From NCBI GenBank assembly GCA_946811695.1, contig OX328131.1, positions 12,867,141 through 12,931,140 on the forward strand: 64,000 nt of DNA. Direction: 5' to 3'. The notes under the pieces are model-generated. The model did not search any database. It was given only the letters and a program-made list of their open reading frames with translations, and had not been told where the DNA came from. Both the position numbers and the translations under genes were made by a program. This document shows, piece by piece, positions 21,254 to 32,318 of this stretch (the first letter of the stretch is position 1; each line of letters begins with the position of its first letter). The DNA comes from Gonocerus acuteangulatus. Its lineage: Eukaryota; Arthropoda; Insecta; Hemiptera; Coreidae.

Positions 21254-21999
21254 GGTAAATGTGAAGGAGCGCGGTCTCCACACCGATCCTTTTGAAATGT
21301 TGCACAATAACGTATTTTTATGCACTAAACACGAATCCGTTTAAAAAAAAAAAGCTCGCTTTTCACTAGGAAAGAAGTTATTAAGCACTAAAGTTCACTG
21401 TTATGGAGGTTATAAAAGACGGGGTAACAGCGTATTTGTTAACACGCGCATGCGCAATAGTCCTTAATGACAAAGTGTAATTGAAATTTAGACTCACCTT
21501 GTGGTAGCTGACTTGGTCGTAAATTGTCGCTTTTGGGCATACGTGCTATGCGTTTCCGCTCGCTCCGCTCGCTCAAGAAAATATCAAAACCCCTAGCCAA
21601 CTCGCTAAAATTAATAGAATTCTATTAATTTTAGCGAGTTGGATTGACTAGAGTTTTGATATCTTCTTAAAATTTAAAAAAAAAAATTAAAGACTGGTTT
21701 ATTATTTAAAAAAAATATTTTTGAATAACTAAGTGGAGATAAATTGATAAATAATTGATGGTACATTTCAATTAGACATCCTTATTACGAACTTTTCCAT
21801 ACCCGCGCATGTTGACAAACATAGTAGGTTACATTACCTTTCAGAACCCGCACAACAGTGAACTTTAGTGTTTCATAACTTCTTTCCTAGTGAAAAGCGA
21901 GCTTTTTTTTTAAAGGATTCGTGTTTAGTGCATCAAAATACGTTATAGTGCAACATTTCAAAAGGATCGGTGTGGAGACCGCGCTCCTTCACATTTACC
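21254..21999. mobile_element. Long foldback transposon N2, 746 bp, 8-bp duplication
   Basis: Inverted arms of about 170 bp, outer end GGTAAATGTGAAGGAGCGCG, including CACCGATCCTTTTGAAATGT and TCACTAGGAAAGAAGTTAT. Exact duplication AAAAAGTC at 21246-21253 and 22000-22007. The core (21535-21665) repeats that of N1: CGTTTCCGCTCGCTCCGCTC, ATTAATAGAATTCTATTAAT, GCGAGTTGGATTGACTAGAG. The outer arms bear no resemblance to those of N1. No ORF. Confidence 0.9.
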
Positions 22000-22022
22000 A
22001 AAAAGTCAATTCATGTATTCTT

Positions 22023-22062
22023 GCTCTACATGTTTCACACCTCAGGTGCCTCTTCAGGAGCC
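22023..22062 (-). ncRNA. Hammerhead-ribozyme-like motif
   Basis: Minus strand: GGCUC, CUGAAGA, a stem GCACC-UGA-GGUGU, GAAA, CAUGUA, then GAGC. The GCUC/GAGC ends pair as stem I, CUGAAGA and GAAA are the catalytic core words, and GUA is a permitted NUH cleavage triplet, leaving a minimal stem III (C-AU-G). One extra G stands between CUGAAGA and stem II, which is atypical. Self-cleavage is inferred, not shown. Confidence 0.5.
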
Positions 22063-22845
22063 AAAAAACTCAATAACCTAAAAACATACAGCCTAATTGT
22101 ATTAAGGCGAACCTTTCTGTACAATGGCCACGTCCAAAATGAATTGACTTTGTTAATTCTCTTTTATTGACCTTCCCTAATAAATATCCCTTCGCCTAAA
22201 AAATATTGGATCTTCTAAATAGGTTTGATGTACACAACCAGATGTACATTAGCCCACCGACAGCGCACCCGTCCAGCGGTGAACCAAACGCATTTCGGCT
22301 TCCTAGATACCTTGGTTGACTTTATTCATAAATTTTATATAATTTTAATAGTTTTTGCTTTATATGTTTTCTCATATATTATAGACAGATTGTACGTTTT
22401 CATGAAATTTGCCTCCATTTGGATACGAGATAAGAAGGCTTGAAAAGAGGCATTGTGGTGTCAATAAAGGGATGGCTTTGGGATCTGTGAGGTGATTATT
22501 GATCCATGGTTATCCATTGTCGAACCCTAGATACAATGAGATAACCCGAATCCACCCCTACCCCTATTTGTCACTGGGTCATCACACCCTCCGCTTTATA
22601 TCCAGTTCTACGGGAGAACTCCATCTGAGAGGGTATGAAGCCGAAAATTGGCTAAAAAAAGGAGAAAATATGGTTTTAAATTTATGAAATTTATTTTTGG
22701 CGCACTTTCGTTTACTTTAAAATCATAAGAAACTTGAAAGACTTCAGTTCATGTTCATCTTACTGTTTATTCGCCTAGCAGGTTGGTGGAGTTAAAATTT
22801 TTTTTTTGATTATTAGATGAGTTGCTTACATTTTTAAACTATTTT
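22063..22845. other. Probable body of the element carrying the hammerhead-like motif
   Basis: 22225-22443 encodes 72 codons ending in a hydrophobic stretch (IILIVFALYVFSYIIDRLYV) with no family I recognise. Nothing else in the interval can be named. Confidence 0.3.
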
Positions 22846-22849
22846 AGTG

Positions 22850-22895
22850 CTTTTCGTTCCTCACTTTAGGGAGGAAAACCCCTTTTGGGCTCTAC
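22850..22895 (-). mobile_element. E/F-type 3' hairpin, isolated
   Basis: TTTTAGTGCTTTTCGTTCCT then CACTTTAGGGAGGAAAACCCC: a terminal hairpin with the TTTTAGTGC end word read on the minus strand. No matching body is recognisable beyond it. Confidence 0.5.
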
Positions 22896-23213
22896 TTAAT
22901 GACCCAAACGATAGATTGAGTCGAAATTTTTTTCACACAATTGATATTTATTGTACGAATTGCTGGATGGTGCAAATTGAAGTTCACTGTGGTGAATAAG
23001 AGCCACATTTTCCACTGTTCTTATAGTTTTTGGAAACCGTTTTCAGAGACTTAGCCCAATTTTCAAGGCCTTGCAATGTTCCTTGCTCAGCGGAGCCAAG
23101 GTTTACCAATTTTCGTTGTGTTTGGAATAAATACCAAAAAAAACATGAACAGTTATGGAGTTTTCCTATATTTTCTTACATATTTTGAACGAAATGTTAA
23201 TATACTACGAAAT

Positions 23214-23380
23214 AGGGTCTCCCCATGGTCTTGTGGCTAACGTCTTGGAATGTCGGGGGTTCGAGTCCTACCTGCAGCAGGAATTATCTCATCTCACGGC
23301 TCGTTGAAAATAATCCCCACTGCACCATGGGTGACGGCGCTAATGGCCCAGACGTTGCGCCGTAAAAAAGGAAGAAAAAA
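23214..23380 (+). mobile_element. SINE family B, copy 2
   Basis: GGGTCTCCCCATGGTCTTGT, B box GGTTCGAGTCC, GCAGGAATTATCTCATCTCA, GACGGCGCTAATGGCCCAGA, GTTGCGCCGTAAAAAAGG. Diverged by many point changes; flanking duplication not found. Confidence 0.88.
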
Positions 23381-24270
23381 AGCCAAAATAGTATTTTGTG
23401 AAATCTCGCACTGGACTTTCCCAATTAAAGAAATCGTTCCAGAAAATTTCAGACGAGTTGGTTTCCTTTCTTAAATAGATTATCGACGTAACCAGGCGGA
23501 ACAAGAAGCTCTTTTTGATTTTGAGCACATTTCGCACTAGTATTTCTAAAGTGACTACTCAAAAAAAAAAAAAAAATAAAATAAAAAAAAACAAATAAAA
23601 AAAAAAACAAATAAAAAAAATAAAAAAAATAAAAAACAACTGGAAATGTGTCACTCTCGCCTATGTAGGGGGAATAGCATTAAGACAGGAAGGGTGACAC
23701 AAGTTCGCTCTGGTGAACAAGCTCTGAAGCTGCATACAGTTTTGGTGATTGATAAAGAGATATCTACCAATGTCTTTCATAGTCACAACAGAAACACAGA
23801 TTTTTGAATTGTGTCACTTTACAAATATTAATGCGATTTGTATAAAGTCGGTAAAGCACACTAGATCCATTGCAGTGTCAAACGTTTCTTTTTTTCTTGA
23901 AGATGTTATTCCAGGAGGGATTTTTTTTTACAGAACAACCATTTTATAAAAAACGCGCTATAATGACATAGTCCTGCGATTTGGACATTTTTTAAATTCT
24001 TGGAATAATATTTCATTGTAAAATAAACTAAATGCTATTATGAGTCTTGTTTATAAAATAATATCTAGTATTTCTCTGGACTCTATTTTGAGATTAACAT
24101 CAAAGTGCGGCTGAAGGACACACTTCAAGAGGATGTTTGTGCAATTATTCTGGACACTTTTATGGGTTTTATAAACGGAAATAACTAGTTTTTATTGCGG
24201 AGAGCACCACCGTCATAGTTTACAAAACGCCGATATTGGATTTAACGCAAGCGGCTTTAAAGGTAATAAC
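23381..24270. other. Unassigned stretch with A-rich simple repeat
   Basis: 23560-23640 is an (A)nT/C simple repeat. Elsewhere only short ORFs without motifs. Confidence 0.4.
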
Positions 24271-24273
24271 CAT

Positions 24274-24345
24274 ACAAGTCCGACTGGCCGGAACTGCAAT
24301 ATCTTAGCGGGATCCCGTGCATTCCTTATCCTTTGTTTGATTTGG
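24274..24345 (+). mobile_element. E-type 5' end fragment
   Basis: CAAGTCCGACTGGCCGGAAC, TGCAATATCTTAGCGGGATC, CCGTGCATTCCTTATCC: the E start block with an altered GCAGGAACTGC hairpin. No 3' end recognised downstream. Confidence 0.6.
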
Positions 24346-24984
24346 AAACTCTACAAAAGAAACTCAATTTTTGGAACGACTTTCTTGTAATAAAATGAAA
24401 AATAATTTGTTCGAAATAATCAAACATAATTTATACCAGGTAAAAAGATGTTTATACTACGCGAAGTACCATGATCATGTCATTAGTCTTAATCATTGGT
24501 CCAGTTTTGACAAAACAATAAGGAGAGTCTGGCAAAATTTGGATCTATCAGTATAAATTGGGCTTATCGCCGATGTGGACTTTTCTTTTGTAACCGAAAC
24601 TAAGTTCTCAATTTATCTGCAGATTTGAGTTCTTTAAAGTTGAAGGGTTTGCTGTAAAAATTAGGTGTCTCCCAATTTTCTTTATTTAGGAAAACTGTAA
24701 AAAAACTCACTAACTAATGCTTGATGCTAAAACGTTCTTGAACAAAACGAAGGTTTTATTTTCGACAATAAATATTCCTTGTAAGACAAACTTCCCTTGG
24801 AAGAATTTGATTACTGCGATTTATAATGTTTAAAAACCAACCGCTGGAATAGATCAAATATATTGTTTATATTACTGTGTCTACAGAAAATGTCCGAGAT
24901 TGTGATGAAATTGGATTCAAAAATTCTTCCGGATTGCATTTTCAAGTCATGTTTTTTCCTTTGATTAAAAAAAAAAACTATGCA
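24346..24984. other. Unassigned AT-rich stretch
   Basis: May be the decayed body of the E fragment to its left. No internal unit is recognisable. Confidence 0.3.
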
Positions 24985-25230
24985 TTGATATCAGTTAAGA
25001 TTTAGAACCTGTAGACCTTGAAACAGAATATGTGGGTTGGCGCCATTTTGCTTCGTCGGTCCGAAATCGGTCTAGAAACAAACATGTTTGAATGGCCAAG
25101 AAACGGTGGCAGTTGGATTGCATCGGGTCGGGACCAATGTAGGCACCTCCATTGAAATGCATGTGTTAGTTTTTCTTCCGACAGTCGGTGGCTACTGGAT
25201 CGGATCGGAATGGGTCCAGTGTAGGTGCAC
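24985..25230 (-). mobile_element. Family I element, copy 2, half
   Basis: Ends on the plus strand TCCAGTGTAGGTGCACCCTA, preceded by GACAGTCGGTGGCTACTGG and CAATGTAGGCACCTCCATTG. 24990-25050 (GAACCTGTAGACCTTG, TTGGCGCCATTTTGCTTCGT) mirrors 7660-7730 of copy 1. Missing the inner half. Confidence 0.78.
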
Positions 25231-25396
25231 CCTAAGTCGAGAGCTTCAATGAGGCAGCCAAAAAAAAAAAAAATACACACTCCAGTATGTAAAATGTTCT
25301 GCGCCCGAGTTATCTTTTTCATGGGAAAATCGATACATACCCTACATATGGTATGTATATCAAGTGTGGGCGTTAAACGGTTAAAAGCACTCTGTA

Positions 25397-25925
25397 TTCC
25401 TAAGAGGGCTCCTACATTGGTCCCGATTCGATCCAATCCGATAGCCACGACTGCCGGAAGAAAAGCGAACACATACATCTCAATGGAGGTGTCTACATTG
25501 GTCCCGACCCGACCCGACCCGATCAGATCAGATCCGACTACGACCGATACTCGGCCGTCCGAAATTGTTTGTTTCTAGACCGATTTCCGATGAATGATCC
25601 AAAATAGCGCCAAATGACATATTTTGTTTTAAAACATTCGTGTTTTTTGTTTCCTTTGTTTGTTAAATTACCTGGAAAGATGTTTATTACCATCCAATGT
25701 TTACAACAATATTTTTTTCGGGACTGATATACTTCCGGAAAATTGATTGGCCTCTCAACTCCTCCTTCATACCTCCAACAAGGCAATCGAAAGTTTCTAT
25801 TAGATGGCATTTCTTAAATTAATCACTAATTTTCAATTCACTAAAAGTTCATTACTGACGACCTGTGTCTAGATCGGATCGGATCGGGTCGTGAGAAATA
25901 CGGGTCCAATATAGGTGCAGCCTTA
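25397..25925 (+). mobile_element. Family I element, copy 3, both ends, about 529 bp
   Basis: Left end AAGAGGGCTCCTACATTGGT, right end ATAGGTGCAGCCTTA, an imperfect inverted pair; subterminal GATCC/GGATC-rich tracts on both sides (25425-25440, 25500-25535, 25872-25890). The interior matches copy 1 (GGAAAGATGTTTATTACCAT). Convergent with copy 2. The duplication is unclear, so the superfamily is open. Confidence 0.75.
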
Positions 25926-26632
25926 AGATAATACTAATCGGGGAAATGCAGTCTTTGGATTTCTATAGCAAACCAATGAAAGCAGAGGAATAGGCCTATA
26001 ATTCTCCAAAGGACAAGGTAGCTCCATCAGACCTCAACCGCTCACCTTGAATCCCTCACTTTTTTTGTATCTTTCTTATTCCTTTTTCTCTCCCCTTGTC
26101 CCGGTTTGTTGTTGGCTCGGCCCTTAACGACCCTTCCTCACGAGCGTCCCTATAAAAAGACCGGGACGTGTTTGGGTTACACGGCCGAGGTATCTTCCTC
26201 TTCCTTTATGCATTAGAGATATTCATTAACTTATACTCTGATAAATATCTTCTTAAGCTTAGCCTTTTCCTTCACATAAATCACATTTAACAAACCTCAC
26301 ATGGAAATATATTTAGGGTTTATTTTTTAAATTGATACTTGTTATGATTTAAGGCTTTTGTTTACAAGGCATTATCTTATTAACGAACAACCAATATGGT
26401 GTTATATATTATTTTTTTTTTATCTCCGTGGCCTTAAAATTCCTGCTCCAGCCGTTCCTGGCCAAAATCTTTAACACCACTTCTTCGAAAACAAATGCTT
26501 CCACGTACTTCACGTATTCGAGGAATAGCTATGTTTCGGGGTAATATTTCGTCCAGCCCGTCAAGTTGTCCAAGAAGTCATAGTTAACGTCTATTCTGTC
26601 CCTTTACGTCTTTGCGAAGATTAGGATCATTC
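25926..26632. other. Unassigned stretch
   Basis: 26040-26170 is pyrimidine-rich. No repeat or coding signature. Confidence 0.35.
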
Positions 26633-26823
26633 ACCAACGGTGGCCATGAATGCACCGGTGCCCGCTGACCACCGAAGTTAAGCAACGTCGGGCGTGGCCA
26701 GTAACTGAATGGGTGACCGACCACGTGATGTTGACATTTTAAAAGGGTGGCAACCTATAGATAGCCCGACGTTAATAGCGTCGATAGTGTTGATACGCCG
26801 TTAAACACACATACACAAAAAAA
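26633..26823 (+). mobile_element. 5S-rRNA-derived SINE
   Basis: 26633-26735 aligns along its whole length with 5S rRNA: CCAACGGTGGCCATGAATGC, the internal promoter words ACCGAAGTTAAGCAACGTCG (26671-26690) and TGAATGGGTGACCGACCACG. In place of a 5S terminator it continues with AGGGTGGCAACCTATAGATA, GACGTTAATAGCGTCGATAG, GTTGATACGCCGTTAAAC and a CA/A-rich tail. The middle segment is shared with SINE C and the end with SINE B. No clear flanking duplication. A functional 5S gene is excluded by the altered 5S 3' end and the attached tail. Confidence 0.88.
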
Positions 26824-27245
26824 CGTACATTCCGAAAGTGTTGTAGATTAAAATCGCGCTTTGGCTGATCCTGAAAATCAGGACCCTGCAAGTCAGGAGA
26901 AAGATGCATTTTCCTCTCGTTTAGGGTTCACCACCAAGAGTACCCTTTTTGTAAAAAAAGTTTAAAAGAAAAACGGGTTTGATCTCAAAAAATAGATGCT
27001 TATGCTTGTAGAATGAAATGGAGAAATCTTCTATTAATGAATATTTTCCATAAAAACAGCAACATTTTTTAAAAATTTTGTTGGCTGCTCAGACTGCAAG
27101 GGTCGTTAGAACCTATTTCATTAATGTTCTTCGTTTGGTTTTGCATCGAACAGTGGCGTCAGGCGTTATTTGAAAGTTTTTTTTTAAGAATAAATATGCT
27201 TTAGCGGTGACTAAAAAGGAAAAAAAACTTTTCAAAAAAGTGTCC
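26824..27245. other. Unassigned stretch
   Basis: No feature recognised; ordinary AT-rich sequence. Confidence 0.35.
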
Positions 27246-27333
27246 GCTGGCGTTCGCGCTTGCGCAGTGGTGTTCGCGAATGCGCAGTGGTGTTCGCGAA
27301 TGCGCAGTGGTGTTCGCGAATGCGCAGTGGCCA
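27246..27333 (+). repeat. Minisatellite, 20-bp GC-rich unit
   Basis: Four units of TGCGCAGTGGTGTTCGCGAA; relatives of the unit (GTTCGCGCAGTGGTG, GTAGTGGCG) continue to 27415, ending at the terminal hairpin of E copy 1. Much richer in CpG than the surroundings. Confidence 0.9.
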
Positions 27334-27415
27334 TGTACGAAAAAGAAGACTGTATGTGTCACAAAAAAGTGTTCGCTGTCGTTCGCGCAGTGGTGATTGC
27401 ACATGAGTAGTGGCG

Positions 27416-27550
27416 TTTTAGCGCGGTTCCTCGCTCCCCCATAGGGAGGAACCCCGCTTATAAGGTTGATACAATGAAACAATCCGGAAGTGCCGACAAG
27501 AAAATTTCGCGTTTCAGAACCCCTAGAGACCGAAAATAACGATGGTTCAA

Positions 27551-27642
<92 letters not shown>

Positions 27643-29795
27643 CTGTTCGCTCATTTCTGGCTTCCCTGATGGTCCGATTTTGATGAAATTTGGTACAAAA
27701 ATCTGTCATCCAATTTGAAAGGTCAAGTTCGTTAACCAGCAAAATCCGCCCCCTGGAAGATGGCGTTTGGGGCGAAATTCGCGCAAAAAAAATCGTAACC
27801 TTGTAAGTACTCTTTTTATAGGCTTCTTGGGCTAGGAAAACGAATGGAACCATTTTCAAGGCGATAGCTGTAACCGTTTTCGAGAAAACTGAAAAAATAA
27901 TTTTTGAATGCCGTTTTTGGTTTGGGTACTTAGAGTCATGGGATTCAGTTGAAACATTTACTGCATGTTCTACTTTCATTAAAACTAATATGTTGAAATT
28001 TTGGTTGCGTTTGGAGTTAAGGAAGGGTTAGAATAAAATATTTTATTAACAGACATAAAAAAGTTTTGGTAACTTTGTATACTTTCCTTAATATATCGAA
28101 AAAGGTTGAGAATTTGGAAGAATACCATTAGAAAGCTTACTAAATGCTCTACAAAAAAGGTTCTAATGAAAGTTTTGATTAGGCGATGTCAATCGGAGAA
28201 ATAAGTGCTTAAAACTTTAAAGTAATTGATTTCGCTTATTTGAACTGATCTTTTTGTCTTTGATTTTGATACTTAAAATTATGGGATTCAGTTGAAACAT
28301 TTTCTGCATGTTTGAATTTCATCAACACTAATATGTTAAAATTTTGGTTACGTTTGGAGCTAAGGAAGGATTAGAATAAAATATTTTATTAACAGACATG
28401 AAATGTTTTGGGAACTTCGTATACATTCCCTATTATCTCGAAGACGGTTAGGAATATTGGTAAACGGAGGGTTACCATGCGAAAGCTTACTAAATATTCT
28501 ACAAAAAAGATTTTGAAACAATTTTTGATTAGGCTTTGACAATCGGAAAATAAGTGCTTAAACTTTGAAGTAATTGATTTCGTTTATTCGAACGGTTCTT
28601 TTTGTTTGTTTTTATTCCTTGTTATTTTTTAATTGCTTAAAGTTGTATAATGTATTTGACAATAAAACAGATTAATTAAAATAAGAAAAACAATTCATTG
28701 TTAAAAATATATCAGGCTGTACCGTATGAAATGTCAGTTTTGGATTTGTCGATTTCCTTCAAATGTCTTGAAACTGTCGAGGCTCCTACTCCGAGTTCTT
28801 TGGCATATTCCCAAGTGTTTTTAATTGCTTATAGTAGTCAAATGTATTTGTCAATAAAACAGGATACGTATAATTAGAATCAATATTTTGTTTGTTAGAA
28901 TTCGAAGATGCCGTCTGAATATCTAGATTACAGTACTGGTGTTGATTTCGTTCTTTAGAATTATTCTTGGTATTCCCTATTTTCATCTGTTACCCATAGT
29001 TTTTTATTGTTAGTAGGTTTTTCTTATTGATTATAGAATATAAATCTATTTGGCTATAAAAAAGGATACGTAAAATTAGTGACAATATTTCGGAGATTTC
29101 TGAGCGAAATACTTTTAAGATTTTCTACCACCACGAACGGCTTTTTTCCTCTATTTTTATCCACTAGATAGGCTTTATTTTGCATATTATTCTATATAAG
29201 TTTTATTCAGCAGGGGATTCTGATGAAATGTCGTGTTTTTGCTGTGGATTTTAAATACGATGTATCTAAGATTGGATAACATTAGCGAGTCTACATAGTT
29301 AAGAACCGACGACGGAGGATTACTTCTTGCTATGATTTAGTCTACATATGTATATATACGTAAAATAAAATATGTTTTATGAACTAAGTGATCTTATTTA
29401 ATTTATTTTTAAGGGTTTTACGAGAAGTTTTTATCATCAATTCAAAATTTCGGGAGGGGCTGCAGCCCCCTCAGCCCCCCCCCCCTCATATATGCCCATG
29501 CGTCTGTATCCTCTAGAAAGGCTTTATTAGGCATATTTTGTATTGATTTATAGAGCTTTGCTTTAGAATGAGAGCCAGATTCTGTAATTTCCGCTTCTGT
29601 GTAAAAGTTAGCTACTGTCGGTGTCCCTGACGCCTTAATATCACTTTTATTCGAGATGTTCGAGAGGATTTTGACAATTTTCACGAGATATATAAAAAAA
29701 ATAAGTTTATTTCTTTTCTAAGCTTATCAAATGGCACTAGGGACATGAACGGAACCGCGCTAAGATGCTGCAGTTTCTGCGAGTCGGACTTTTTT
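27416..29795 (-). mobile_element. HINE-like element E, copy 1, about 2.4 kb
   Basis: The 3' end (at left) is TTTTAGCGCGGTTCCTCGCT with a hairpin completed by GGGAGGAACCCCGC (27416-27462). Then TTCAGAACCCCTAGAGACCG, a double (TA)n tract (27557-27638), CATTTCTGGCTTCCCTGATG, GTCAAGTTCGTTAACCAGC, and two internal units of about 345 bp (27870-28210 and 28255-28560), each with TTCAGTTGAAACATTT and GTTAGAATAAAATATTTTA. The 5' block is at the right: GAACCGCGCTAAGATGCTGC, AGTTTCTGCGAGTCGGACTT. The inverted repeat GCGCGGTTCC recurs 5' subterminally. MITE D copy 3 is nested. No protein: the 173-codon ORF over the TA tract is spurious. Confidence 0.85.
29361..29500 (+). mobile_element. hAT MITE family D, partial copy inside E copy 1
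   Basis: AAAATAAAATATGTTTTATG, AACTAAGTGATCTTATTTA, TTTCGGGAGGGGCTGCAGCC, C-run, and terminus ATATATGCCCATG at 29488-29500. The left terminus is lost. Younger than the E element that contains it. Confidence 0.82.
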
Positions 29796-30230
29796 CATTG
29801 ATCTTTTAAATACATCTTGTACTTTTTAAACAAGAATTTTAATTAAATTGTATCAATTTCTTTTCTCTCATCATTCATGGCCTTTTAGATCCGTTATTCC
29901 CTCTTTCAAACCTCTTTCATGTTGAAAATAAATTTTCCTCCCTTTGAGAAAACCTTATTTATGATCAACTGTGTTCCGAGCGTCCCAAAATATTTGTGCA
30001 GCGAATTTTATTTTTTGAAAAAATGTTTTCTCTTTCTCTTTTTTATTTTTTTATTCTATTATGTTTTATATTTTTTTCTAAACTTTGTACTACATTTGTA
30101 TGTCCATATGAACGTGCATATACATTATTACATTATTATATATGCTGCTCTAATTTGTAATATACGTTTATTTTATTATGATGTAAAACAAATTTATGTC
30201 TATATTGTAGCACCAAAATAATTAATGTTA
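29796..30230. other. AT-rich stretch
   Basis: A 100-codon ORF (29919-30221) is rich in F/Y/I from T-runs and has no motif. No gene called. Confidence 0.35.
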
Positions 30231-30231
30231 T

Positions 30232-30600
30232 GTATCAGTTCATCGGATAAGTAATGACGGCTTATGTCGGTGGAATGTAGAATGTGGTGGATCCAAGTTT
30301 TTCTGCTAGCTCTTCTACTCTTACAACAGGATTTTCTTCTACAGTAGCCTGGAGGAGTTGGTCGTCAAGCTCTGTTGCTAGACCTGTTCGAGGCTCGTCT
30401 TAAAGCTTGCGGTTTCCCGCTCGAAATCGTTCAAACCACCGCTACACTTGTCCCTCGCTAATGACATTTTCACCATATATTTCTAAAAGCTTTCGATAAG
30501 TTGAAGCAGCATTTTCTTCTTTGTCGAAGCCGCAAAGCATAACAAGGCGTGGTGTCTGAGAGATGCATTTCAAATGAAATTTCACCAGAGAATAAATAAG
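30232..30600 (-). pseudogene. mariner transposase N-terminal pseudogene
   Basis: One minus-strand frame reads LVMLCGFDKEENAASTYRKL then LEIYGENVISEGQV, stop, RWFERFRAGNRKL, stop, DEPRTGLATELDDQLLQATV then EENPVVRVEELAEKLGSTTF, and ends. This is the mariner DNA-binding region: the HTH_48-like first helix-turn-helix with RWFxRFRxGN, the linker, and the start of the second helix-turn-helix. Two in-frame stops replace residues inside conserved words, and the catalytic domain is absent. 30232-30262 (ATGTATCAGTTCATCGGATA, AGTAATGACGG) looks like a mariner terminal repeat, which would mean the element deleted its whole catalytic half. A different subfamily from the fragment at 12.5 kb. Confidence 0.9.
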
Positions 30601-32280
30601 ATTCACCAACCAAACATGATAAATAAAACAAAAAATGTAAACAAAAATAAATTGAAAAGGAGGGAACATAAACAAACAGAATATTAAAAACCGATATTAA
30701 AAAATTTCTTTTTATGAAAAACGAACCATTTTTTTTCACCATGGTGCTCGAATCCAAAATAAATTAAATAACAAAAACTCAACTGTACACCTTGTATGAC
30801 TCCAGGTATTTTGTACCGACCCCTTACAAGGACTCGGTAATTACCCATAGCACTTACATTTCTTATTCATGTTACATATCCAGGCACGAAGAGCTATTCT
30901 CGGCTTCCTCGGACCTCACGGAACCAAACAAAAAATTATAATTGGTGAAGGTTCGATTGGTCTCACCCTCCCTAGATAGATTCTTCATCAGAGGCGTCGC
31001 CATCTTTAACTTCCATTTGGAAAGGTTGTTTTATTATTATTATTATTATTGCTTCTAAATTAAAATGTATACTTTTTTTGGTTTGATATATTTTTATTTA
31101 TTTAGCCCCCGCAACATTGACGATTAAAAAATTATCCTAGTAATTGATTAAAAGGTTGAAATGATATTGCTATTGGGGTATAAATACAGAGTATGAATAG
31201 TAATAATAATGATAAACATATCACGATATAAATAAATTGATAAAATAAATAAATGCAAGTTATGATACATGATAGATTAAAAATAAAAACCTATGTACAA
31301 AATCAAAACAATAAAAAAACAGTCTATTATTTATTTATCCATTAATTTCTTTAAATAATTAGTTCTAGGCAGTTATTTATTTAAATGTTACCATCCATTT
31401 ATAAATAACATAGATTTTAAGAACTTTTGGTCTCCATGACCACCATTTCTTGCTAAGATTTGTTTAAAGAAGAAAGCACACACGGCCATAGAAATGAACA
31501 GTTCATCCAACGTTATCATTAATAATATTAAAAAAAAAAGTCATTAGTTTTTTTACATGAAGAATTTTCTACGGTTATTTTTCTACGTAGACATTGATAT
31601 AAGGTCCTTATACAATATGCTATACATTGTACAATCCCGGACGAAAAAGTAATATTCGTAAATTCGTTTAAAAATAAAATAAGTTTAACTATGTAACTAA
31701 ACAAAAATAAGAGAAAGAGGTCTCTTCGGCAAAAATTGGAGAAGCAATAGAATTCCTTAACGTTACAAATATTGCTTTTCGGGGACATTTCAAGCCAGAA
31801 TAAAGAGAAGAAATATTTTATAATAAAGCAGGAATGTATTATTTATTACTTATTTCTTACACGGAAACGGGATTTACTTATTTGAATTTGATGTAATTAT
31901 AAAATACAACAATCAGTGTAGATCGAAAATGAAAAATGCATTTTTTCACATTCGATATTTTGCATTTGTATCGACGAAATGAGATCTTTTTGCTTTGTAT
32001 CTGTGTTAAAAAAAAAACCAACTGCCATGAACCGTAAGGCAATAAACAGCCTTATCTTTTATTTTGCCAATTCAGTATTACAAATTTCACATAATCTCTT
32101 GTCTTGTCATTAGGTACTGGTGTGTACGCCAATCCTTAATCGAGCCAAAAGAACATCTTTCGTTCCATTTTCTTGAAAAGTAGATGGCCAATCTTTATCC
32201 GAATCTTGTTGTGAGAGAGAAAAATTTCAAGTTTCTTTTTCTAATCTTTCTATATATCTCCAGAAATTCTCTTGATTTAG
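30601..32280. other. Long AT-rich interval, nothing recognised
   Basis: May include the left-over 5' end of the mariner copy up to about 30790. Simple (TTA)n at 31031-31051. 30870-31020 is less AT-rich and opens several short frames without motif. No RNA or repeat unit seen. Confidence 0.4.
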
Positions 32281-32284
32281 ACAT

Positions 32285-32318
32285 GCTTTACGCAGTTCCT
32301 GCGAGTTGGGCATTTTTA
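32285..32318 (-). mobile_element. E-type 5' end fragment
   Basis: CTTTACGCAGTTCCTGCGAG then TTGGGCATTTTT, the start block of E read on the minus strand; only about 35 bp are recognisable. Confidence 0.5.

Noticed and set aside
25002..25578. 158- and 117-residue ORFs on opposite strands
   Set aside because: Both lie over family I elements and are not open in copy 1; no motif.
26633..26735. A functional 5S rRNA gene
   Set aside because: The 3' part of 5S is altered, no T-run terminator follows, and a SINE tail is attached.
27458..27979. 173-residue ORF, the longest in the window
   Set aside because: It runs through a (TA)n tract as poly-YI and through non-coding E sequence that is not open in E copy 2.
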